A DNA stretch of 64,000 nucleotides from Trachythela sp. YZ-2020 (GCA_016169945.1 JADLSH010000035.1:124001-188000); one strand, 5' to 3'; positions 12,291 to 24,327 are shown, counted from the first letter of the stretch. The notes: generated by a model not told the origin, from the letters alone. Translations and numbers: made by a program.

Positions 12291-14559
12291 TATCATGCAC
12301 TTACTATAGTATTTCGCAGTTATCTCCGTTAACCGTTGAAACGACATCAAAACTTTTCGTTAATCGTTTAAAATGCTTTAGTATCTTAATATATAACGTT
12401 TATGCTCCCAACATCATAGGATGATACTCGCAATTCTCTATCAAGGCCTATTTGAAGATTGTAGCTATAGTGCGGCACTTGGTTCCCAATTGTTGGTCTC
12501 TATACTGCAATATAACACGTGAAAAGTGACGTTACCCTAATAAAATAGCACTGTATATAAGTGTTTGGCTAAACAATTATTTTGTTTTATATTTATAAAC
12601 TTCGTAACTATGCTATAGAAATAGCTAACTGGCTCCGATAGCCCGGAAAATGTTTGAATATTAATATGAAAAGCTGTTTCGTAGAGCAAAAGCTGTTACC
12701 AATCATGATCAATTTGGGTATGCGAAATGTTGGATATGTTTCTACATTCGTTTATACAAAGCTTTCATTGATGATTTGGAACATGTTAGAATCTGAGTTT
12801 TCCATAAGTCTAATAAACAGATTACTTTTATCTGAAAGTCTATCTATGCCCTAATTGATAAATTTTTCTTTGCTTATAATTTGTATCACCTCCAAGAATT
12901 GGTAATGTGTTGTATATTTCGGTTCACTATAATACTTGCAATGTAGCTTTCAATAAATAATTTTTCCTCCATGACAACACAAAATATGTGGCTTTCTAAA
13001 CATAACTCACAAACATTTTACATTCAAGCAGAATTCCTACATTCAGACATTCTTGGACATAACTGGTTGAGACAACTTTTCTCTCTATGCAAAATTCACA
13101 TACTGTGATAAATTACCAGTAAAATCATGCTGCGCTTGGGTCATGGTCATTTCTCAAAAGTTGCTTCGGGGTTGTTTAGAGCATTGAATTTGGGAGGAGG
13201 AGTGGGTCACGAAATTTGTTTTGTCAGTGTACATTAAATTTGCAATTTGCAATATTGTAGGAATTGTTGCTGCAGACCACGTTTCCATCTTTACCTCACC
13301 CATGCTCTTCCGGGCTCTTTATTTGTTTTTATTTCTTAGCTAGTATGTAGGAAATATAGTTGCAATTTTCCCAGAGCACTCCCTGCGCAGTGGAGAAGCT
13401 AATGGCGCGTTCAACAATCTAAACAAAATCTGGAGAGCAACCGCATCAGTAAGAGCAATAAAATGCGCATTTATGTATGGTTGCTGTTGTGATCATACTT
13501 ACCTTCGGGAGTAAATTATGGAATACAACCGAGATGCAGGAGAAAAGGCTTGTAAGTTTCCATCAGCACTGCCTGCTAAGGATACTGAAGGTGTGCTTGC
13601 GAACTTTTCTAAACCTCACACTTTTCTAAACCTCACACTTTTAAACCTTACTCTTCAATTGAATCAACTACACAGCCAATAATGGAGGCAAGCAAATCGA
13701 CATACTTGCTGTTCCTTGCTACTGCCTTTCAGAAAGCTTGTTAATGCTGGACGTATATAAAGCGTATATTCCCAATATAGCATATCTCTGGTTTGCAGAC
13801 AATCCCGAAGAAGTCACATCTATAATTGTTCTACTTTTTTCTGCATTGTCAATTAATATCTGCACATAGGGGAAATGGTGAGGATTGTTATCACCAAGAA
13901 ATGCTTGTCAACTTGATAAAGCAATCAATTGGTCTTACATACTGGTACAGTAAAAATCTTGTTTTTCTTCAATTGGACACAATTTCCGTTTACTTCTCAA
14001 CCAGGATAGCACCGCCATTACGGTGCGCTCTCCGTCTGGTTTCTTGCTCACAATGTCCTACTATGCAGATACTGACTGACAATGCACTCGAAAATGCGAA
14101 AAGGATTTACCGAAAACCAAAAGTAAGCACTACTCTTCACTTTTTTGCATAATCAATATATATTCAACTTCTTTTTTGAAAGAGCTAACAACGAACATGT
14201 TGACGGATTTACCTTCATTGGTTTAGAAGTTGCCCAATTACATAATAAATATGAAGTTTAGAAAAGTTAACATGCTCCTAAAACAGACATCCACATCTCC
14301 AATTGGTCAACAATCCTCAACTAGGGGTTTTCGTAGAGAAATTTAAGATGGATAAGCAAACGGCCTAGGTTTGATGCCACCATGCTAAATCAACGAGGAT
14401 ATCACATAAGGAGATCTAGCAATATTGTCTACATTCCCAGAAATGCAGACTTGGACTTTAGGTCTTACAATTGATCTCGATGAATTTTGATTATTACAAA
14501 ATGGTAATTGTGCAAATTTCCTGGTGATGATGCTACTTTGTTTCAAATACTATGCCTAA
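12291..14559. other. Long non-coding stretch
   Basis: About 2.3 kb with only short open frames (12654-12854 and 13826-14152) that show no recognisable motif or convincing composition. No inverted or tandem structure was noticed. Confidence 0.45.
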
Positions 14560-15135
14560 AAGCGAACCTAAATGTATGTGAAATAAGAGACATTAGGCGG
14601 CAATATTTCCATAACATCGAAATCCAAGCACCCATCTTGACCAAAATAACAACCTTCCATAACGTCCCTACTTGTGTGATGATAGCCCCATATTTTGGCC
14701 AAATGAGGCTAAATGCATGAAAACGAGGCCTAATGCCCACTAATATCGATTTTTTAATCAGTGCATCAAATTTGATCAAATCAATCCCTTTCATCACCTA
14801 TCTCGTCCGGGACGTCATCTCATATTTTCACTAAAACGAGCTAGGCTGAACATGAAAACGAGGCAGGGAACTACACCTACTCCCCATATAACATCGATTT
14901 TTGACATCAGCAAATCCAACTTGACCAACATCACTCACTTTCATAACATTCCTTGTTGAATGACGTCATACCCTTTTATACACCAAAACGACGGTAAATG
15001 CATGAAAACGAGGCAGACGGCCCCATTAATCCTCCGTATAACATCTATTTTTGAAATCAATACCTTTCATAAATTCCCAAGTTGGACAACGATAACCCCC
15101 CCCCCGTCCCGTTCTCCTCCTGGACTATTATTGAA
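14560..15135 (-). repeat. Tandem repeat, about 140-bp units, four copies (reverse)
   Basis: Four degenerate units share, in order, a CCATATTTT-like start, GAAAACGAGGC, an ATAACATCGATTTTTGA-like core, CTTTCATAACATTCC and a GACGTCAT end. They are the reverse complement of the repeat at 3030-3400. The last unit ends in a C-rich run near 15106. This is a dispersed satellite family with a preserved unit. Confidence 0.7.
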
Positions 15136-15701
15136 TGAGCTAGGTTGAGCGTAATATGAATAATAATTATCGCCTCAGCTTTCAGTTTCTGCAGATAACA
15201 CAAACACAGGTTTTTTTTCATACCATGTATACGGACGCGTCACAAATTATATGAATTTATACGCTATTATAAGGACTGACCCAATGGCGTCATCGAGCTA
15301 TCTGCAACCAACTAAATTGAAATAATAAACAGCCAATCAAACAAAGTAGTCCAAATGCACTTCAATTGTAATTTATTTCACTTTTAACTTTTTTCATTGA
15401 TTTGTATTCCGTTTTCTAGATATTTAACGTATAATAATATTGAAAATATTAGGCCAGGATCCTTTGGTGGTTAGGAAATATTTGATTAAATTGTAAATGG
15501 ATATTATGTGTATGATACATATATTCAATAAGAATAGATTTCTCGAATAGAAGCGGCATATGAACTCAACATTACATGCTTATTTCATTTCATCTCTTGA
15601 GTTTGAAAGGTGTTACAATTCTGACCACGGTTTTCTAATAATTTTTTTTATATAAAACATTTCTAATAATAACAATGATATTTTATCTCGTAACTTTTTT
15701 G

Positions 15702-15773
15702 GGATCTGTCAAACCACAGATTCCAAAATATTCCTGAAAATTTATTTCATGTTATCGTGTTTTTACGTTCCCT
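15702..15773 (+). pseudogene. 72-nt leucine-rich-repeat pseudo-exon
   Basis: This is the counterpart of the LRR exon at 39792-39863. It has the same 72-nt length and the same phase (one base, 23 codons, two bases), and an open frame of LRR type containing DLSNHRFQNIPENLF. The donor CTGTAAGT is intact. The acceptor, AG in block C, reads TG here (15700-15701), so this copy probably cannot be spliced. An LRR function is established for the family; the loss of splicing is inferred. Confidence 0.65.
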
Positions 15774-16069
15774 GTAAGTACCTATTTTTCTGTATAGTTT
15801 GACATCACTTCCGAATATATCTCTTTTTAAACAAATCTCTTAAAGATTCTTATACCCAGTATAGGCAATCGTTGTTTTGAAAAACAAGAGTCGTTGGACC
15901 GAAACCTATCGCATTGACTAACTAGAGGGCATTCAGAGACTGCATACCTCCGCCCGCTACTCGTTGTAAAGCACACGATTTTAGAGCAGCCTCACTTATA
16001 TAAGTGAGATTTACAATTGTATATAATCTAAAAAGATACCAATAATAATTACATTATTTGTATACCTTA

Positions 16070-17118
16070 TTATTACCCAACAAAGTCGGTTTTCTTTGAT
16101 CCACCGCGGGACGTATATCACTAATACAAGTATCAAGAGTTGCAGACTTCCGGCCCAAATTTAAAGGCAGTCCAAAGGTCAAGTGAGCACTCATTAAGTC
16201 AGCCTATTGTTTTGGCCATGTTTAACAATGGTCTGACTTAATGAGTGCTCACTTGACCTTTGGAGTAATCCAGCACCGCTCGGAAGCTGTTTTCTGAATG
16301 GATTCTCGAAACAATAGGAACTATTGTCTCATTATTGCCTCGTTCTTTAGAATCTTTAGTTTCTTATTGTACTCGGAATCCAATTGGACGAGTTCTTCCG
16401 AGCGGTGCAGGCCGGCTCGACCTTTGGACTTCCTTTGAATTTGGGCCGGAAGTCTGGAACTCTTGATGTTTGTATAACACTAATATGTTCAACAGTGTCT
16501 TAAAAGTTGGGGGCGGAATTTTAATATTCCCAGGGGAGAGCTGGGCTGAATAAATTGCACAATAGAAGAACAAGGCCAGCAAACACTAAAATATACACGG
16601 TGCTAACTCTTATATAGCACAGTGTTATAACATGTATACAGCACTGCCAGTCATAAGATAAAATTCACAAATTCATTTGAAGAAAACGCTTCCTTATTGC
16701 AAAATAAACACACAACTATACACACTACACTCACTGAATATTTCCAAAAAAAGAAATTACACTTATTAAACACATAGTCAGCACAAACACGTTCACTAGT
16801 TTCTTCACCACGGTCTTCTTCACTCTTCCTTTTATCCAACTTGACACCTAACCTCAAAGACGTACTTTCTTCGTTACGGAAAAATGTTTCAGATTGAGCT
16901 ATCCAAAACTCCTCGTCAGTATCGCCGTCGCCCACACTGAATGACTGCACATTAAAATGCTTAACCCATCAAACTGTTGAGTTTAACACCACCTTATGCA
17001 AATCACTAAGTCTAGTTCTTTTGCACTTAATATCAATTTCAGTAGTTTTTTTCCTTTGGTTTAAATTACTTCACTCAAAGTGAAATCCCAATGGAAAACC
17101 TCCTTTGTTGGGTAATAA
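16070..17118. mobile_element. DNA-transposon remnant with TTATTACCCAAC ends
   Basis: Inverted ends TTATTACCCAACAAAG followed by a GGTTTTC phrase lie at 16070-16096 and 17092-17118. No clear target duplication was found. The interior holds a nested foldback element (16127-16477) and a minus-strand open frame of 99 codons (16651-16950) that I do not recognise and that may be chance. The element interrupts block B and is absent from block C, so it arrived after the duplication. Confidence 0.55.
16127..16477. mobile_element. Foldback/MITE with 8-bp target duplication
   Basis: The ~50-bp terminal inverted repeats contain CAGACTTCCGGCCCAAATT. An 8-bp direct repeat, CACTAATA, flanks the element (16119-16126 and 16478-16485). 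Inside are two further inverted pairs: GTGAGCACTCATTAAGTCAG with its complement, and CACCGCTCGGAAG with CTTCCGAGCGGTG. The whole 351 bp can therefore fold into nested hairpins. An 8-bp duplication is typical of hAT-type movers. Confidence 0.8.
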
Positions 17119-17122
17119 GAGA

Positions 17123-17221
17123 GTTATTGAACCCTTACCTCGGTCTATTAGCTGTTTTATACACCTCGGGCTACGCCCTCGGTCTATAAAACAGCTAATA
17201 GACCTCGGTGGGTTCAATAAC
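17123..17221. repeat. GC-rich palindrome in AT-rich DNA
   Basis: Arms of about 45 bp (starting GTTATTGAACCC and ending GGGTTCAATAAC) surround a centre reading CCTCGGGCTACGCCCTCGG. Similar palindromes with a CTTCGGCTTCGCC-type or GCCCGGAGGGCGAGG-type centre occur at 35623-35705 and 44315-44454. No coding. Confidence 0.75.
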
Positions 17222-17456
17222 CTATACTTATATACCCTGTATACTGCGTGCATAAATTATACACGTCCTAATTACGCATTCAGTGAGATTTTTTTAATTG
17301 ACCGTGAAAAGCAAGACAAACTTTTGTTCATTTCTCGTTCAATTTTTAACCAAATTCAACCAAAGTTTAACCAATTCTTCCTTGGCCGATGGGAAATGCA
17401 TTCAGAAAATTTCGTATGAATATGTTTGGTATTTTTTGAGTTATTGTGCTCACAGA

Positions 17457-17530
17457 CAAACACACATACACACACACATACACACATACACACATACACA
17501 CATACACACACACACACACATACATACAAA
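17457..17530. repeat. CA/CATA microsatellite
   Basis: A run of CACACA and CATACA units. The open frame across it (17298-17564) is a product of the repeat. Confidence 0.9.
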
Positions 17531-18625
17531 CCCAGATGATTACATAACCTACTGGCGGAGGTAATAATATTTTTTGTGTTACTGCATAATTATGAAAGAT
17601 CTCCAGATTATAATATAGTGATGACTCTGGAGATTACGTCATTGCCTGCAGATAGGCCATGCCCACAGCCAACAAAACAGATTACTGGTGGGCGGTGAAT
17701 ACTGCTATCACGAAACTGAAATCACGAAGAAATATGATATTTCTGTAAGCATGGACTCTCATTGTATTATTTAAATCGTTAACTATTATCCAAACGCCTG
17801 AATATATATAAATTTTAGACACTAGTCATTTGGAAAATCGCTTCAGAAAACGTCGGAACTGAGATCAGTACTAAAGTTCCCCATAATAGGAAAAATGTTT
17901 TGTGTTATCCCAGTAATTGCAGTTGTTGTAATATAATTTTTCTATATTAATTGTTCTCGCAGTAATTGGCTTACGCTGTTGTGGATTTCCGGTCATAACT
18001 TATGTGTTTGTGTATTGTTATGCATATACAGTAAAAAGAGCGAATTTGATAAATAAATTTATAGCTAAATATTTTTTTTACTTTCGTGATCCAATAAACC
18101 GCGATAATATTATGACGTTTATATAGCTCTTTGAATCTTGTTTTTCAGTATTCCGGAAAATTTCATTGCACAGATAAATGCATTTATAGAAACAAGATTG
18201 TTATATATCGTTTGAAGTACGTATCCAGTATTTGCAATTGAGAGCAAGTGCTTATTTTCAAACGAGGTATAGGCTAAACAGGGGTTTTTAACATTAACTT
18301 AATGTTACGGTACCAGTGATGCTTAGTACTGACACCACAGTAATACACGGTGGCCTATGAATGTTCTCCTTGAAGTGTCTATTTTGTTGTTCAGTGAGTT
18401 ACAGTGACCCACTATTATGTACGAGGCGATTCGATGCGTGATATTGTCTGGCGTTAAGGAGCAAAATAGTACAATTGAGCTTGCAAATTGGGGCATTTTT
18501 AAGCCTAGTAGCTCTGCTTTATTATTTTTGTCGGTCGTACAGCAGATAATATTTGCTGTCAAGGCGAGATTTATTAATACTGAAGATGAAAGATGCTGGA
18601 ATAGTTTGACATTTCATGCGTCATA

Positions 18626-18710
18626 TATACAGCTAATTCAATTAAAGTTGTCCTCTGAAAGTCAAAACTCAAAAACCTCAATCTCTAAACGCGCAAAGCA
18701 CAATGGACTA
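18626..18710 (+). repeat. Solo end of the TACAGCTAATT mariner-like family
   Basis: ATACAGCTAATTCAATTAAA followed by GTTGTCCTC and AACTCAAAAACCTC matches, in reverse complement, the right end of the transposon at 36350-38040. It also resembles both ends of the element at 51952-52957. No partner end is visible nearby, so this is a fragment. Confidence 0.6.
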
Positions 18711-18719
18711 GGTTAATTG

Positions 18720-20440
18720 TATATTTAATTGAATACTGAATATGAATGAAGGCATAGAGGTTGTGTTGTGCAAAATGATACGATCAAATAAATGTTGAAG
18801 AAAGATTGGGGATGTTCAATGTTCATTGACTTCAGTAGCTAAATAACAATAAAATTATAGAAATTCCAATTCAATACCACTACGAACTCATTTTTAATTA
18901 TGACCCAACACTCCCTTCAATAACTCAAATCCTATCTGAAATAAGTTGCTGGAACTAAATTAAACCTGCTAGAAACAGTGAACTTTAAACTGTGTTAGTG
19001 GCAATACTTTCTCCGCAGGCAAACAGTACTTAATTTTATGCAGTGTACACAATCAAGACCGTACATACGGCCACGGGCCGGACGAATTCGGAACCGTAAT
19101 AAAATTTGCACGATAACGCCCTTTGCGTTCATATAGGAAGCGCATGAAAGCGGACGAATTCGAGCACAGCTAACCGTGCCAATTCCCGTGCGAAAAAGTT
19201 AAATTGGATGAATTTGCGTACGGTTCCGGATTTTATCTGTTCTAGTGTGAACATAGTCTAAGACTAAAGCTTTGAAATTAGGTCTAATTATTATTCAAAG
19301 GCGCCTAAAGTGTTTATCTATAGTTGTCTAATGTTGTAATTTTAAGACTGTTAGATAGGGAAATGTTCATGAATTATTGTGTTCTAATCAGTTATAATTT
19401 AGCAATTCGTTAAAATGCATGTAATATGTGAATGTACTGATGTGTGGTAAAGAATTCTCTTGAAACCAAATGTTAATTTGGTTTTGTTCGTTGTAGTAAA
19501 TAAATTAAAATTCCTATATGCACATCTGCCGATGTACTAACCCATGACCAGCAAAACAGTAATGCAGGACCAACAGAGGAGGAATCAAGGTTGGTATTCC
19601 TTATATTCATTTTTTATTGCAAAATGCCCTGATTATTTATATAGGTATGGCTTTACCCATCTTTGGATGACAGGGGTTTTAAAAATTCTCAAGTTAAGCT
19701 TTTCATCTAGTTATCTGATGACTGATTACAGGGAGCAGTGAAAGAATTGTGTCTGATGAATGTGCGTCAGTCTATTAAACCATTAGGCTCCTTGAGAGTT
19801 AAAAACACAGGAATTTTATTATGGCATTTGTTTCAATGTTATAACCCTTGGGAGCATGATGGCTGGGGGTGGTTCAATTGACTCTGCTTCATTTGTCTGG
19901 GAACTATTATTAAGTGCCATGAAATTTAATTTGGCAAGTGAAATGCAGGACCCGAAGCTTTAATGTCTCAGCTCTCTAATGATTGCCCATAACACATTGA
20001 GGCATTTAACACAGCAAGGTGCTTTAATTTTTGTTGCATGGCTATAGGTGCATATGCTTCTCAGTGTTACAGATATTAATAACAACAATATGATTTCTAA
20101 TGTCGCATGGTACAGATATGGTTAGGAGGGACTTTTCTATGCGTCGTTTCGCATTGTTTTCCACTTGAAATAAACAGAATTGATTTTCACTGCAACAAGT
20201 GAGGAGGAATTTGAGTGGCATGTATATACAAGCAGCTCATGAAAGGCAATATTCATAGATATATACCTTCATAGATATATACCTTGTTGATTTTTAATAT
20301 TATTACATGGTTCAGACATAGCTACAGTAATTAATGGGGTGCTTGGGGAACCATGATTTACATTTTTTTTCACTAGTAATAATTGACATTTAGCCTTGAA
20401 TTAACAATACGGTTTGTCTAGACTTTGACTTCAGTAGTGC
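18720..20440. other. Non-coding stretch
   Basis: No convincing coding frame. Around 19060-19240 there are imperfect repeats of an ACGGTTCCGGA/GAATTCG phrase that could be a small decayed element. A small exon-like segment ending GGAATCAAG before GTTGG near 19590 could belong to the gene at 22900 but is not supported by a motif. Confidence 0.35.
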
Positions 20441-20447
20441 TGTGTCT

Positions 20448-22738
20448 CAGCTTTTGTGTAAGGTGGGACTTGCCGCCTTTGACCAATAGCTCACTCAGGT
20501 GACACTTTGAATGAGAGTCGCCTGTCAGTGAGAACTACTAAGACAGAATTCAAGACTTGTGTACATTTATGTTGATGCAGTTTACTGTTGTTGTGTAAGG
20601 CGGTATGATTTTCTAAAAATTGATTAGCAAAAGGCTACTAATTAAAATAACAGCACAGATTGTCTTGAATATAGTACTTGGCAGCACTTCCTGTTTTACA
20701 GCTTTTGTGTAAGGTCGCCCACAGCACCTTTGACCAATAGCTCACTCAGGTGGCACTTTCAGAGCCACCTGTCAGTGAGAATTGCTTTGTCCTTATTCAA
20801 AACTTGTATTCATTTATGTTGATGCAGTTTACTGTTGTTGTGTAAGGTGGTTTTTGCCACCTTTTACCAGCACCTCTTTTGAGTGGCATGTAAATACAAG
20901 CCACTCATTAAAGGGGAGATACATAGACGTGTACATTCTGTGCTTTAGAGACTTTTTGGGCTATTAATAAATAAACCGGTTCTAAGAACAAGTGCATTAG
21001 TATGAACTTAATTTGTTTGGATCAAAAATTGTTTACATGTATGATTTTCTAAAAATTGATTAGCAAAAGGCTACTAATTAAAATAACAGTACAGATTGTC
21101 TTGAATATTGTACTTGGCAGTGCTGTTTTACAGCTTTTGTGTAAGGTCGCCCACAGCACCTTTGACCAATAACTCACTCAGGTGGCACTTTCAGAGCCAC
21201 CTGTCAGTGAGAATTGCTTTGTCCTTATTCAAAACTTGTATTCATTTATGTTGATGCAGTTTACTGTTGTTGTGTAAGGTGGTTTTTGCCACCTTTTACC
21301 AGCACCTCTTTTGAGTGGCATGTAAATACAAGCCACTCATTAAAGGGGAGATACATAGACGTATACATTCTGTGCTTTAGAGACTATTTGGGCTATTAAT
21401 AAATAAACCGGTTCTAAGAACAAGTGCATTAGTATGAACTTAATTTGTTTGATCAAAATTGTTTACATGTATGATTTTCTAAAAATTGATTAGCAAAAGG
21501 CTACTAATTAAAATAACAGTACAGATTGTCTTGAATATTGTACTTGGCAGTGCTGTTTTACAGCTTTTGTGTAAGGTTGCCCACAGCACCTTTGACCAAT
21601 AGCTCACTCAGGTGGCACTTTCAGAGCCACCTGTCAGTGAGAATTGCTTTGTCCTTATTCAAAACTTGTATTCATTTATGTTGATGCAGTTTACTGTTGT
21701 TGTGTAAGGTGGTTTTGCCACCTTTTACCAGCACCTCTTTTGAGTGGCATGTAAATACAAGCCACTCATTAAAGGAGATACATAGACGTGTACATTCTGT
21801 GCTTTAGAGACTTTTTGGGCTATTAATAAATAAACCGGTTCTAAGAACAAGTGCATTAGTATGAACTTAATTTGTTTGGATCAAAAATTGTTTACATGTA
21901 TGATTTTCTAAAAATTGATTAGCAAAAGGCTGCTAATTAAAATAACAGTACAGATTGTCTTGAATATTGTACTTGGCAGTGCTGTTTTACAGCTTTTGTG
22001 TAAGGTCGCCCACAGCACCTTTGACCAATAACTCACTCAGGTGGCACTTTCAGAGCCACCTGTCAGTGAGAATTGCTTTGTCCTTATTCAAAACTTGTAT
22101 TCATTTATGTTGATGCAGTTTACTGTTGTTGTGTAAGGTGGTTTTTGCCACCTTTTACCAGCACCTCTTTTGAGTGGCATGTAAATACAAGCCACTCATT
22201 AAAGGGGAGATACATAGACGTATACATTCTGTGCTTTAGAGACTATTTGGGCTATTAATAAATAAACCGGTTCTAAGAACAAGTGCATTAGTATGAACTT
22301 AATTTGTTTGATCAAAATTGTTTACATGTATGATTTTCTAAAAATTGATTAGCAAAAGGCTACTAATTAAAATAACAGTACAGATTGTCTTGAATATTGT
22401 ACTTGGCAGTGCTGTTTTACAGCTTTTGTGTAAGGTTGCCCACAGCACCTTTGACCAATAGCTCACTCAGGTGGCACTTTCAGCGCCACCTGTCAGTGAG
22501 AATTGCTTTGTCCTTATTCAAAACTTGTATTCATTTATGTTGATGCAGTTTACTGTTGTTGTGTAAGGTGGTTTTTGCCACCTTTTACCAGCACCTCTTT
22601 GAGTGGCATGTAAATACAAGCCACTCATTAAAGGGGAGATACATAGACGTGTACATTCTGTGCTTTAGAGACTTTTTGGGCTATTAATAAATAAACCGGT
22701 TCTAAGAACAAGTGCATTAGTATGAACTTAATTTGTTT
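20448..22738 (+). repeat. 430-bp satellite array with dimeric higher-order repeat
   Basis: Units start at CAGCTTTTGTGTAAGG: 20448 (shortened, diverged), 20699, 21131, 21561, 21990 and 22420 (incomplete), with lengths of 432, 430, 429 and 430. Units at 21131 and 21990 share AATAACTCACTC, GTATACATTC and GACTATTTGGG. Units at 20699, 21561 and 22420 share AATAGCTCACTC, GTGTACATTC and GACTTTTTGGG. The real period is therefore a dimer of about 859 bp. Each unit holds three hairpins: CTCACTCAGGTGGC with GCCACCTGTCAGTGAG, AAGGTGG with CCACCTT, and GAGTGGC with GCCACTC. The 61-codon frames in the units start at TTG and look fortuitous. Confidence 0.9.
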
Positions 22739-22899
22739 GTGAAGATAAATTTGCATTAAAATCTTAACCTGTTAAGCTGCAACATGCTCTACCATATTAC
22801 TTACCCATTATTTTAGGTTATTATGTTTGGGTGAATGATGATGCTATGTACTGTTGTTTCAAATGAGGTTCAATGCTAATAACTCACTTACTTTTATAG

Positions 22900-23449
22900 C
22901 AGAAACACATGATGTTGCAATGATTGTTCTGCCAATTCTCCTTCAGCAGAAAGCTGGGAATCACTTAATCGAGATGATCCCGGTGAGTTATATCATTTTA
23001 GATTTCTATTAATGATCTGCCTACATGATACCATATCTTGCTTACAGCACTTTAACTTCAAAAAATATACTTGCTATATCATACCCCCTCATTTTTTCCT
23101 TAGAAAGAGATCGTTAATTTACATTTATATTTTTTCATGACAGGAAGGTGGAAGCTTTGATGATCTTGCAACAGACGGACATGCAAGAATACTGGTGAAA
23201 GGAAGATTAGAAGACCAAATGGAGAAAGCTGTTGTTGCAGAAAACATAGTTATTTGCAAAGTCCAAGGATCCCTGGTCGAAGCGGTTGTTGCGTACATGG
23301 CAGCAAATTATGTTTTTATGTTTGAATATCCGGTAGGATTCACCAATTTATGTTTGTTTTTGCAGAAATGCATTCTGCACATTAATGATGGCAATAAGTT
23401 GCCAATAACATTATTAAACTTCATTAACAAACTAGATGCAATTCAATAA
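22900..23449 (+). CDS. 3' exons of a SAMD3-like protein (C-terminal domain)
   Basis: Two exons. The first is 22900-22982, after an acceptor TTTTATAG and before a donor GTGAGT; it encodes HDVAMIVLPILLQQKAGNHL. The second, 23144-23449, follows ATGACAG and ends with a stop. Phases agree. The second exon encodes 101 residues with ARILVKGRLEDQMEKAV, LVEAVVAYMAANYVFMFEYP and LCLFLQKCILHI. It ends the way the C-terminal part of the SAMD3-like/uncharacterised family common in fish and cnidarians does: a value-of-query segment, then an aliphatic-YP motif and a final helix. A possible donor after the YP motif is not needed because the frame stays open to a family-like end. Upstream exons must lie beyond the satellite array or are lost. 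Function is unknown. It could be an active gene or a 3' remnant. Confidence 0.6.
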
Positions 23450-23570
23450 CTATACCCTGTGACTACATGCCTGGCAGCCGGCAGTATTTTCAAACGGGCA
23501 TGTAGACACTTTGATAACTATATAATCCAGAATGAATTGCTTTGCTTTCTAATATGTATATATGTATATA

Positions 23571-23615
23571 TACAGCCAATTCAAAAAAGGTTGTCCTTCA
23601 AAATATCTTAAACCT
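23571..23615 (+). repeat. Solo end of the TACAGC mariner-like family
   Basis: ATACAGCCAATTC followed by AAGGTTGTCCTTC resembles the terminal repeat at 51952. No second end was found close by. Confidence 0.4.
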
Positions 23616-23619
23616 TAAA

Positions 23620-24215
23620 TATTGAGCAAGCAAGGTATGACATGTATTACTTATTTGGAGCCTTAGATTTGACATTAGCTTAGTAAACCAAGTATCGCTA
23701 CATCATAAGTGTTTATTATATTCCCTTGCATTGTTACAAAGCACATTTCCTGAGTTAAAGACTCTAAATATGAAGTTATCCATCATGCCTTGCACGCTCA
23801 ATGTGGCTGTATGTAGATGGCTAAACCTTGTTAAATTAGACTTCAAAAAGGCATGTGATTAAATACAAGAACCTGGCAGGCATATATATTGTGTTAATGA
23901 ATCAAATTATGCAAACAAGGTTTGCTCACGTATACAAGTAGACTTTAACTCACCATTTAATATGTTCGTATTGTACCGTTTGTACGAGTCGTATATCCAA
24001 TTGACAAATGTATAGTCATGCTGTTTCTCGAAATTTGGTTCAAAATTCAATATATCAAGGTTTATCCATATACAGGTTTTGCTCTACTTCAACAAATTAG
24101 CTAAATTATTAATATGATGAAGGAAGCAATTTTAGAATAACTTGCTGCACGTGCTAGAGTATACACATTTGTTATCAGAAACCGCTGACTAGATAATTTG
24201 TTCTATATACATGCA
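23620..24215. other. Non-coding spacer
   Basis: Nothing recognised between the solo transposon end and LINE E. Confidence 0.4.
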
Positions 24216-24327
24216 TGTTCTCCAGTTTTAAAAACTGGGATTATTTTAGCAATCTTCAATTTACGGGAATATTTCCAAATAAATTGAAGATTGCTAAAAT
24301 AATCCCAGTTTTTAAAACTGGAGAACA
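24216..24327. repeat. Perfect 47-bp inverted repeat at LINE 5' junction
   Basis: 24216-24262 is the exact reverse complement of 24281-24327, separated by an 18-nt loop. The right arm is coding (KLKIAKIIPVFKTGE), so the left arm is a copied-back piece. Confidence 0.95.

Larger units (their letters stand above)
15300..18420 (+). repeat. Duplicated block B (LRR-exon block with nested insertions)
   Basis: 15331-15700 matches block A. 15700-15890 and 17560-18400 match block C at 39780-39960 and 40100-41440 respectively. Shared phrases include GACTCTCATTGTATTATTT, CTTCAGAAAAC followed by GAACTGAGATCAGTACT, and GCAGTAATTGGCTTACGCTG. Between these lie transposon insertions at 16070-17118 and a palindrome at 17123-17221, which block C lacks. 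A second LRR-like fragment follows TTTTTCAG near 18136 (reading IPENF) and is decayed in both blocks. Confidence 0.7.

Noticed and set aside
13826..14152. 108-codon frame on the plus strand
   Set aside because: No recognisable motif, no splice context and no repeat in the family sense; treated as chance.
17298..17564. Open frame ending in a His/Thr repeat
   Set aside because: It is the translation of the CA/CATA microsatellite.
20782..22258. Three identical 61-codon frames in the satellite
   Set aside because: They begin with TTG, exist only because the unit is repeated, are frameshifted in other units, and overlap hairpins.
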